Source: Monarcha castaneiventris obscurior
Lineage: Eukaryota; Chordata; Aves; Passeriformes; Monarchidae
Assembly (NCBI GenBank): GCA_026261815.1
Contig: JAMPIT010000890.1
Span: 8,710,001 to 8,774,000 of the forward strand
Direction of reading: 5' to 3'
DNA: 64,000 nt
Shown here one piece after another: positions 24,995-34,593 of this stretch (position 1 is its first letter; every line of letters begins with the position of its first letter). The notes under the pieces are model-generated. The model saw only the letters and a program-made list of their open reading frames with translations. It ran no database searches and was not told where the DNA came from. The translations under genes and the position numbers were made by a program.

Positions 24995-26094
24995 TTGCTG
25001 GGGCACTCTGGGGCGTACAGAACTGGCTGGGTGGCCAGCCCTGGAGGGTGGTGATGAATGGAGCTAAATCCAGTTGGCCACTGGTCACCCGTGTTGGTCC
25101 CCAGGCTCAGTATTGGAACGTGTCCTGCTTAATATCTTTATCAGTGATCTGGACTGGGATCAAGGGCACACTTAGTCACACTTGCTGGTGACCAAGTTGG
25201 GCAGGAGTGTTGGTCTGTTGGAGTGTGGGAAGGCCCTGCAGAGGGATCTGGACAGGCTGTGTCAATGGGCTGAGGTCAGTTTTATGACATTCAGTAAGGC
25301 AAAGTTCTGTGTCCTGCACTTGGGAAACAACAACCCCATGCAGCACTACAGGCTGGGGCAGAGTGGCTGGAAAGCTCTCTGGGAGAAAAGGACCTGGGGG
25401 TGCTAGTCAACAGCAGCTGAACATGAGCCACCATGTGCCCAGGTGGCCAGGAAAGCCAATGGGCCTGGCATGTATCAGCCGTGCTGTGGCCAGCAGGATC
25501 AGGGCAGTGATTGTCCCCCTGTACTCGGCACTGTTGAGGCCACTCAAGTATCATGCTCAGTTCTGGGCCCCTCAAGACAAGAAGAACATTGAGGTGCTGG
25601 AGCGTGTCCAGAGAAGGGCAATAGAGCTGGGGAATGATCTGGGGCACAACTCTGATGAGGAGCAGCTGATGGAGCTGGGATTGTTCAGCCTGGAGAAAAG
25701 GAGGCTCAGGGAGGACCTTATCACTCTCTGCAACTGCTTGAGAGGAGGCTGTAGTGACATGGAGGTTGGTTCAAAGGAGTCAGCAGGTTTATCTGGAGTC
25801 AACAATACTTTCTTTTATCGTTATGGAAATAATGTTCCTCAAGTGATACGACATAGCCTTAAGATGTGAGGTTGGATATTGAGAAAAGTTTTTTCACCAA
25901 TAGAGTTGTCCAGTACAGGACAGACGGCCCAGGGAAGTGTTGGAGTCACCCTCCTGGAGGTATTTAAAAGATGTGCAGATGTGGCACTTATGGACGTGGC
26001 TTAGTGGTGGACTTGGCAGTGCTGAGTGAACAGTTGGACTCAATGATCTTATAGGTCTTTTCCAACCTAAATGATTCTATGATTCTGCTCATCC
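24995..26094 (+). mobile_element. CR1 LINE, 5'-truncated 1.1 kb copy, sense to PDLIM5
   Basis: The clear match begins at about 25017 (translated QNWLGGQPWRVVMNGAKSSW, which is CR1 reverse transcriptase). It continues through [46 protein letters not shown] and [15 protein letters not shown], then the 3' UTR, ending in TTTTCCAACC and two terminal ATTCTATG-type units at about 26072-26094. A degenerate match may extend left to the exon border. The frame is broken several times, and the region that should encode the FADD catalytic motif (about 25175-25200) is shortened, so the copy is dead. About 65 bp at 25772-25836 do not match CR1. Confidence 0.93.
25772..25836. other. Non-CR1 segment interrupting the CR1 copy
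   Basis: CR1 matches well up to GGAGGTTGGT (25761-25770) and degenerately again from about 25837 (TCAAGTGATACGAC). The roughly 65 bases between have no counterpart in the CR1 I know and are AT-richer. It may be an insertion, a local rearrangement or filler DNA; I do not recognise its source. Confidence 0.5.
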
Positions 26095-29000
26095 TGCAGC
26101 CTCTCTCGCAGCAGGGCTTTTTTTTTGTTTTCGTGGTTTTTGATTCTTTAGGCACAAGTGATTTAAGGCTTCATTTTGGTGATGCCTTGGTGTTTTCATG
26201 CATGGTTTATCTAACAAAACTGAGAATGAGACTACTTTGGAGGAAAAATATTGTGAACTACTAACTATCACAGTCTTAGAGTCCATTTTACAGAGAACTA
26301 GAAAGCTGGATGGAATGGAATAAATGTAAAACCAAAGAAAACTAAGCAAGTTAGTTTTAATTTATACACCCATTCTAATAGAATTGGGAATTATAGCTAG
26401 TTGGAAACCAACCAGAGAGTATAGTCTTGGAAAGACTAGTCACAAATGTTGATTTCTAAACTGTAGTTTCTAATTGAGAAGAAGAAAAATAACATCCATA
26501 GAAGAAAAGCAAGTGATGTTTTAACAATTACTAAGACTGGATTGATAATAATTTCCTGTATTGCTGGATTTCAAGCTCTTTGATGGGCTCTCTGGCCTTT
26601 GGACATTATGGTAGCTATTGTCCTTGATTTGTATGACATGGGTAGAAAACATTAAGCAACACAAACATGAGTTTGCCAAATGAGATTAAGTTAAATAAGT
26701 TGTGCTGATCCCATAAGATATGCTATCGCTAGCCAGAATTTTGTATGGAGGAAGAATTGAATCTGGGTTGCATTGTTCAGTCAGTGATTTCTGGCAATTA
26801 GTCATGATTGTGTCATACAGGGAATTGTAATTGCTTTTATTGTCAGCGTGCAAATCATCCTCATTTTCACCTACCTTGCATTTTATTTCTTCCTTAAAAT
26901 AGAAAACTCTTATTTCTTTGGAATTGGATTGTTGGAAGAAATGTATTCTTTAAAAGTGCTTTGTTTTGTTCAGTCACTTGTATTGTTGAACTACAAGGGG
27001 AAAGTAATGATTTTTTAATAGTATTTTTTTGTTTATTTATCTATGTCCCATGTTTTCAGTGGACAGACTAAGACAGCCTGAATTATGTTTCACCATGATT
27101 AAATAGACTTTTTTTGGTTAGAAAGGTCTGAAAAATGAGGAACTCCATAAACCGTGTAATTTTCATTCAGTATAACAGTAAATCAGCCTTTCCACCATGG
27201 GATTTTGTAGCCTCTTGAGCCCTAGCTTGGATGCTACATCAGAACCAGCTAATGCAAATCACTTGATCTTTAGGGGTGAACTAAGTCTGGCTTGTTTGCT
27301 TCCATGAGATTTCTGTTCCGGTAGTTCACTACCAGTTCAGTTAGCACTGGGTTAATTTTAGACTACTCTACTAATGGATCTGTGATGTTTTGGAAAAGTT
27401 ATTCCTACTTCCACTGTGCACATCAAGGAAGTAAAAATAGATGAACCTAATCCTCTTGAAGCAATAGAAAATACTTGCAACCAATTCCCAGCACAGGTGC
27501 ACCTATACATCTTAATCCAATTTTTTTCTTCATTGCAAAATTACAGATTAATATCAGAAAAGGTGTGTATATTTTTGGGATGAGATTCATCTGATTCCTT
27601 GAACAGTTTGCCCTATATAATAATTCTGTCTTTAGTATTCTGTCCTTGTTCTCTGGGGTTTGGATTTGTGTCTAGTAAATAACATGCAAGAAACAATGTA
27701 CTTTCTTTCTTGTAGCGTTATTTTAGTTTTTAACCAAACACGAAGTGCACTATATGCTGCATCTTTCATACAAGAGACTTCACTGCCTTTTACAGCAACT
27801 GTGGTTTATCAGGGTATGCTGGTGCTCTGTGCTGTGGGGTCTCAGTCCTGAGCAGTTCCCCTCTCCTCTTGGCCCTTAAATCACTTTCTGCTACTCCCAC
27901 TTCCCTGTTTTGATCACCATTAGAAAAAGAGATGAGCTGCTGCCCTCTAAGTAGGGCAGTGTATTAGTCTGTGGAGCAACATTTACTCCTTAGTGGATAC
28001 GTGAGGACAAACTGCAGAGCCACACCCACTTAAGCCATTGTCACCTACTGTAAGTGACACCTTTTCATGAATAGTAATTGGTAGCCACATCTGACTTCTT
28101 TGTAATTTGCTGTTGGTGTTTGAATCCTTATATTTCTTCATATGTTAAATGCCTACTCAATAATTAAAAGCAAGTGTTCTGAGGATAAGTTGATGTGCAT
28201 TAATCAATGCCAAATGTGCCTCATGTTCACAGCATACAGTGGATTTGGAAGACTGCAATGGTATTTTGAATTCAAGTTTTAGCATAATTACACTTCGTGC
28301 CCTCAGTGGTAGCTTTACCTATGAAAAGGTAGGAGGAGGATTAGGTGACATTGCATTGTACATCTGTTTTGAAGCCAAAATGCATTCTGGAGTTGGTTAC
28401 TTTACACTCAGGCATAGAATAACCATGGCTGGTTGAGCCAAAACCTTTCTTAGAGACACTTATAACTTTTTAATATATTTTCAATTATTCACACAGTGAT
28501 TGTCTGAAGGTTCCAGTTTTTTCCAAAGCTTCATTAAGTAAGCTTTTCTTTCCATGTCTAAAAGAATCAAAGCTGGAGGCAAACGAAATTTCTCTTGATC
28601 TACTTGCTGTGACGGTCTGGCAGACTTCTGGCATTTCCTGATGAAGACTTCTGGTTCCCAGACAGCCTTACCAAGTTCTGCACTGCAGAGTTGGCTCTTC
28701 CTTTGAAGTCCAAATGTGTTTTCCCTGGATCACCATTGAGAACATACTCTTTGACATGTCTGCTGTGAATGATGATTTAGCTTTGTCACCTTTTCACAAA
28801 GCTTAATAGTTTTTAAAGGCAAAAGGGAGAAAGTACACGTGGTGCTTCCCTTCAGCACCTCCCATACACACATTGTGTCCTGTGGCATTTTCAGTGAGGA
28901 GGAGAAGAAACTTCCAAGAATGTAGAACTGCTGTATGGTTAACTGTGAAGTGCTTGGCCTTCCTAGCACATGTGGAAATCCTTTTTGATCTCTCTACCAC

Positions 29001-31961
29001 CAAATTTCAGTTCTCCCTTGCTATCACAGTATAAGCCACATGACGAACCTAAATTATTGGCCTACTAATATATTATGTCACGACCATACTGATGAAGTTA
29101 TATTCAGTTACAAGTGTTAAGTCACTGAAATTGCACTTATATTCCCTGTATGTTGCTTACTTCTTCTTTCAGTTTGCCCCGGTATCATTGTTACACACAG
29201 AACCCAGATGTTTGAGGTGACTACTAAAATTATGTACCTGCTGATCCTTTGGAGCATAAGATTCTACAAATACTCTTGTAAATGAATCAGAATCTCTTAA
29301 AAAAAAAAAAATACCCAAACAAATTACTAGTTGGTTTTCATCTCTGAGTTCTGTTCATGTGGCCCTGGTGGTGATGCCAGAGATTTGTTCAGAAATGCTC
29401 AGCATGTCAGAGTAGCCTGGGGTAGAGGCACATTCATAGCCAACTGTTGCCAGTTGGGTCATCCCATATTCCATTTGGACAGTAGGAATGTGGTTTTTTA
29501 GCACTACTTTTAGAAATACGTTCTAGTTGACAGAGGCATATGGGATTTTTATTGGTTTTATTTTTAAATGAGGGAGGAAGGAAGGACGGAACCATCTACA
29601 GTCGTCTTCCTGGCATAGCATCCCCCTAGCTACTTCCTGTCACATTGCATGAGTGTGGGCATCCTGCTCCTGTACTCAAATTGGGACTTTAAAGTCCTTT
29701 CCAAATTAATAGAGGAAATAAATACCTTTCATTACTGGAAGCTATCATTTTGATGGCAAAATTATGCAGAGTCCGGGAACACCTCCAAGTTCTGAATATC
29801 ATGTTTTAGTGTATTTTACATGGCAGGTGGGTTTTTTTTTCCTCTTTTTTTTTTTCTTCCATGGGCTTTGGGGCAGCTTTTAAGTTGCAGGTATCATTAA
29901 GCTGCAGTATCAGCTTGACATGTTTAAACTGCGGCCTGATTGAAAGTGAGATTGTATTTAGAAAGTGTTCTTCTGGACATGTGTGCACAGGGAGCCAGTC
30001 CACTAATGGAACACCTCGTAGACATTGTGCAGGGCACAGCCCCAGCTGTCTGGGGGCTTTGGGAAAGGAACTCCGTAGGTGCACTCTCAGGCTGTTCCCA
30101 GTCCGTCTGTGTTCCTGTGCGCTGTCCTGACTGGCTGACCTCAACATGTCGGGGCTGGAAACTCTGGAGAGCTAAATGCAGCAGATGTAAAAATTCCTTC
30201 TCCTCCTGTTGCTAGCGTGCTCGCTTCCCACTGCAGAGCTAACTGAGCCGTCATTTCAGTGCAGATGGCCAGAAACTCAATCCTACCTGGAGCTGGGAGA
30301 GCGTCTTTAGTGTCAGCCCCGTGTTAATGAATCTGGTAAATTAGCCTGTGCTGACACGGCTCTCTGAGGGCACTTTGTTGTACATAAGGGCTTGTATTGT
30401 TTGATCAGTACATAACTGAAAGGGCACAGATGTAAAAAGGTGCTTGTAGAGCAGTGGGAGGGTATCGGGTTAGGGCAGTGTTTGCACTGCTCAGGCATCC
30501 GCTGGGAGCAGGGGCCAGAGAGCTGTGCTCAGCCCCAGCTCCCTCCTTAAAGAACCACAGGCTTCTCTTCAGGAGCCCTTTTTCACTGCGTTCCCTCCAA
30601 TAAACAGAGGTGAATAGAAGAAACTGGCCCAGATTAAACATGTTTGTCATCTTACAAGTGTCTTTGGGTTATCCTAAATCTGTTTGAGTCCCTTGTCTTT
30701 GACTTCTCATCCTGCTGAAGATACACAGCACTGCCAGAGAAAAAGTAGAAGAGAAATGAAAGTCTTCACCTTCTGTCCTTAATGAAGTTGCCCTCTGTCC
30801 TCAGCCCACTCATATTTCTGTTTTAGTGTCTACATAAGCAAATTTCAAGGCAGATTTGGGGGCTGTGTTTGGGTTTTTTTCTTGTTTGTGTGGGTTTTTT
30901 TCTTTATTGCTGTTGCTTTGTTCATATGAAAATCTTACACAAAAATGTTCTTGTAGTTTACTTGGTTTCCAAAAAAGTATTTAGCAGCAGGTGGTCATAT
31001 TAGTACCTTTCAGGTTTTTTTCAGTGCAGTATTAGAAAAAAAATGAAGCACTACTTGAAGGAATTACATCTTTATTGGTGTTGCAAAAACAGGAAATCTG
31101 GTGAGGGAGATGAACTTGAATGACAAAGTTCATTTCAAACCTAAATTCTGGAAGGTTGAGTGTCAGTAGGACCTTGGAGGCATCTCTTTAAAGTAAATGT
31201 GTTCACTAAAGAAATTAACATGCTGAATATATTTCAGATAAATACAGAGACAATAATATATACCTGGGATTCATGATTTTTAAACTGAGAAGTTTTTGTT
31301 GACTGAGAAATTAATTTCTTTTCTATTAACTGCATTGCATTAGCCAGACAAATGCTATTAAAAGCATTGTTATTTTGCATTTGCAAATGATTTCTGTATT
31401 TCAGAAAAAATGGACCTATTTTAATACAAAAAATTCCTCTTATAACTAGGATGGGTTGTCCTATAAGAAATTTGTTGCATAGGGACAGTGATTGAATTTT
31501 TGTCTCAGAAGAAACTGATGTTATCTGCTCCTAGTAGGGTCAAGTCTACTAATATTTGTAGTCTCAAAATGAACACAGACTATAGGAGAGTTGATCATGT
31601 CACTGAGTCAAATATCTCTTTGCAGTAGATGGAATTGGAACATGGGAAACGTCCTTCTTCACTTCCCTAGCAGATACTTCAGCGCTGTATTTAAGGTAGT
31701 TCTAAACAAAATTTCTGAAATGCAGTGAAGTAAAAAGAATTAGTGTTTATTGTGAGCAGATATTTCTAGGAGATAGTTCAGTGGAGATGGATACAGTCAA
31801 CACTTGGAGCTGTCTTAGAGCCTGTAGAAGGAAAGAGGGATAGAGCAGTGTGTGTGAACAGTGTAGTAATGGCACAGAGCTATTGTAGGTAAGTCTGTTA
31901 ACAGCTTTTGCACGAGCCAGTCCAGGTGCATTTGCTGACAGTGTGTCTTCTTTCTAATCAG

Positions 31962-32142
31962 AGGACCCTTCTTGGTGGCTTTGGGAAAGTCATGGCATCC
32001 AGAGGAGTTTAATTGTGCGCACTGCAAAACCTCCATGGCTTACATTGGATTTGTGGAAGAGAAAGGGATGCTCTATTGTGAGGTCTGCTATGAGAAGTTC
32101 TTTGCCCCTGAGTGTTCAAAGTGCCAGAGGAAGATCCTTGGG
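31962..32142 (+). CDS. PDLIM5: PDLIM5 exon: bulk of LIM1 and first ligands of LIM2
   Basis: One base completes an Arg codon, then 60 codons run from [16 protein letters not shown] to CQRKILG. LIM1 zinc ligands visible are H12, C18, C21, C39 and C42. The usual fourth ligand position of the first zinc site (H-x2-C) holds E15, as in other Enigma-family LIM1 domains. C51 and C54 (ECSKC) open LIM2. The acceptor is TTCTTTCTAATCAG and the donor GGG|GTAAGT, phase 0. LIM domains of this protein bind kinases such as PKC and other partners. The residues match mammalian PDLIM5 closely (for instance [18 protein letters not shown]), with small changes such as KTSM for KNTM. Read-through past the donor stops at 32214. 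Confidence 0.98.
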
Positions 32143-33167
32143 GTAAGTGACCAGCAAGTGGCCTGTTTCTTGGTGGGAACAATTATCACAGTGTTCAGTG
32201 CTTCTCTGCAATGAAATTTGATTTTACCTGACCCAGTCTGCATTCTTTCAAACTTACTTTTGACACACCTTTTCAGCTCCCATCACATACAAAATATGGC
32301 TTTGGATCTTCTAATGTTGAACCTTTTCAATCTCTTTGAGAAACGGTGCTGTAGTTTCCTTGGCTCTTCCAAGCTCAGCTCCTGTTTTCGTGAAGCTGTT
32401 CTGGAGCTGTTGCGATTACCAAATTTTCTTGAGCAAAATGCTTTAAATTGGCAGTTTTTTACTGGGAATGGGAATGGGGAAGTGGGGGAGGGAAGTAAAA
32501 CGAAATAATCCTCCTTAGGTGAGCTGAGCATTAAGAACATACTGTTTGGCTAGATGTGAAGTACTGAAATATTCCCAGTGTTAAAGTAGATGGAAAGACG
32601 CATTATCCTACTCGGCACTGATACTGCTCATTTGAGCCTGCCAGCTGATCGGCTGCTGTTTCACTGCAGACAGCAATGTGTCTGCATTCTTGTGTAACTG
32701 GGGTCATGCAGGGCTCTGGCAGCACAATTCTCAAGTCATATTTGGCACTATAGCATCTTCCAAAACAACACTAGCAGTCGTGATTTTCTGTGTGATGTCT
32801 TCTGATTAACTCTTCACAGACTTCAGGAGAAGGCAGGGAGGCTGCTTTTCTTATTTCAGGGGACCATTATGGGTGAGATCTTGATTAAAATTAAGAATGT
32901 GAACAAATGAGTTGTTAAAATCTGTCCAACTCTATGTCAAACCTTCCAAAAACCCCAAAGGATTGCTCATGAAAAATAAGGAGATGTACCATAAATAAAG
33001 CACCTCATTAAGTTTAACATCGCAGAACTTGTGTGCACAACTCATTTTCAAACTAGCAGTAGGAAACGAAGTATTCTTGAAATGAATCAAGTGTGGAGGC
33101 ATGGCTACCACAATTTAGTCATCACATTGAAATAATGTGTTCCTAACACTTTTTCTAATCCTCACAG
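32143..33167 (+). other. PDLIM5: PDLIM5 intron (1 kb)
   Basis: Short intron inside LIM2. It carries a G-quadruplex motif at 32464-32492 on the transcribed-RNA strand. No transposon or exon recognised in the rest. Confidence 0.85.
32464..32492 (+). other. Canonical G-quadruplex motif
   Basis: Five G-runs lie in 29 bases: 32464-66, 32470-72, 32476-79, 32484-88 and 32490-92, with loops of 3, 3, 4 and 1 base. This meets the standard four-run, short-loop rule on the sense strand, so the RNA could fold. It sits about 320 nt after the 5' splice site of the LIM1 exon. Confidence 0.85.
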
Positions 33168-33288
33168 GAAGTAATAAATGCTTTGAAACAAACTTGGCAC
33201 GTTTCCTGCTTCGTGTGTGTGGCCTGTCATAACCCCATCCGCAATAATGTCTTTCACTTAGAAGATGGTGATCCCTACTGTGAGACGG
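33168..33288 (+). CDS. PDLIM5: PDLIM5 exon: core of LIM2
   Basis: Forty codons, [10 protein letters not shown] to [10 protein letters not shown], plus one base. It supplies LIM2 zinc ligands H11, C14, C17, C20 and C38. The eighth ligand, an Asp, is encoded by a codon split across this and the next exon (G|AT). The acceptor is TTTCTAATCCTCACAG and the donor CGG|GTAAGA. The sequence is almost the same as mammalian PDLIM5 ([18 protein letters not shown]). LIM2, with both zinc sites filled by standard residues, looks fully functional. Confidence 0.98.
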
Positions 33289-33918
33289 GTAAGAAGCAGC
33301 ACAACCAAAGTTTACTGCAGCTGTGCAGGAAAACAGAGCTCAGTAAGGTTGGGGAAAAAAAATAATTCTCTTTTCTCAAGCTTCACGTTAGAAGTGCCCC
33401 AGCAATTTCATGTAACTTTGATGTGTCAATTCAAAGCAACAGCAGCTGCTTTAGACACACTAAGTTTGCAGCAGGAGCAGTTGGTGAGGATTTCTTCTTC
33501 AGCTTCAGCAGCAGCAGGTGTCTTGTCACTGATCTTACCTATTCCTGTTAAGTCGTCAGCTGCAGTATCAGTGATACATCAAAGTGTTAGTTTTAGGGTG
33601 ACTTTCTGCTTGGCTTTCAAATAATCTGAAGTTTATGTAAATCTGCTTATTTACCAAACACAACCCAATGCCAGTGGAGTAATATGTTTTTCTCTGAATA
33701 GCCTTATTCACAGCCTGAGGGACTTCCAAGAGTAAGCAGTCTGTCCAGGTAGTTTTTTGCAGGATCAAGGATAAAAAAACCATAAGAGGAAAAATGCAGT
33801 GATACAATTACAGCACTTGAAAGCCTGATGAGCAATATTGCATGAATGATGTGGCTTAGAAGTTCAGAGCATTTCTGGTTTGGTTTTTAGTACTTCCAGC
33901 TCATCATAACATTTTGTA

Positions 33919-34575
33919 CAGAATCATAAAATAGTTTGGGTTGGAAGGGACCTTAAAGATCATCTAGGTCCAACCCCCCTGCCACGGGCAGGGATGCCTT
34001 CCACTAGACCATGTTGCTCAAAGCCCCATCCAGCTGGCCTTGAACATTTCCAGGAATGGGGAATCCACAGCTGCTCTGGGCAACCTGTTCCAGTACCTCA
34101 CCACCCTCACAGTAAAAGAGTGTCTTCCTATTATCCAGTATAAACGTACTCTTTCAGTTTAAAGCCATTTCCCCTTGTCCTGTCACTACCTGTCCTTGTG
34201 AAAAGTCCCTCTCCAGCTTTCCTGTAGGCCCCCTTCAGGTACTGGAAGGTGCTGTAAGGTCTGCCTGGACCCTTCTCTTCTCCAGGCTGAGCAGCCACAA
34301 CTCTTTCAGCCTTTCCTCAAAGGAGAGGAGCTCCAGCCCTCTGAGCATCTTCGTGACCTCCTCTGGACTTACTCCAGGAGGTCCACACCCATCCCATCTT
34401 GGGAACCCCATTGCTGGATGCAGGACTTCCAGTAGGGTCTCAGGAGAGCAGAGTAGATGGTTCAGAATCCCTCCCTTGCCTGCTGGCCCCTCCTCATGTG
34501 GTGGAGCCCAGGATACAGTTGGCTTTCTGGGCTGTGACTGCATATTGCCCGGTCATCTTGAGCTTCTTGTCAACC
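33919..34575 (-). mobile_element. CR1 LINE, 5'-truncated, antisense to PDLIM5
   Basis: On + it begins with ACAGAATCATAAAATAGTTT and the GGTTGGAAGGGACCTTAAAG block, the reverse complement of a CR1 3' end. It passes through CCCCCCTGCCACGGGCAGGG, CTCACCACCCTCACAGTAAA and AGTTTAAAGCCATTTCCCC and reaches the LSLEKRR-coding region and the segment usually ending CTTGTCAACC. It belongs to the same broad family as the outer element at 1431 but is uninterrupted. The reverse-transcriptase core is absent. Confidence 0.92.
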
Positions 34576-34593
34576 TATTATTATTATTATTAT
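34576..34593 (+). repeat. (TAT)6 microsatellite
   Basis: Six perfect TAT units directly follow the truncated end of the antisense CR1. Such arrays beside retroposons are often variable in length. Confidence 0.92.

Larger units (their letters stand above)
24983..31961 (+). other. PDLIM5: PDLIM5 intron (7 kb)
   Basis: Intron splitting LIM1 between its second and third zinc ligands. It begins with the sense CR1 copy (to about 26094). The remainder is AT-rich and unique-looking, apart from an A13 run near 29299 and T-rich runs near 29829-29856. A CpG-containing, repeat-free block at 29860-30420 stands out from its surroundings. No exon recognised. Confidence 0.78.

Noticed and set aside
25291..25869. 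Open frames on both strands at 25.3-25.9 kb
   Set aside because: They lie inside the CR1 copy; the sense frame is a decayed fragment of CR1 ORF2 and the antisense one is its shadow.
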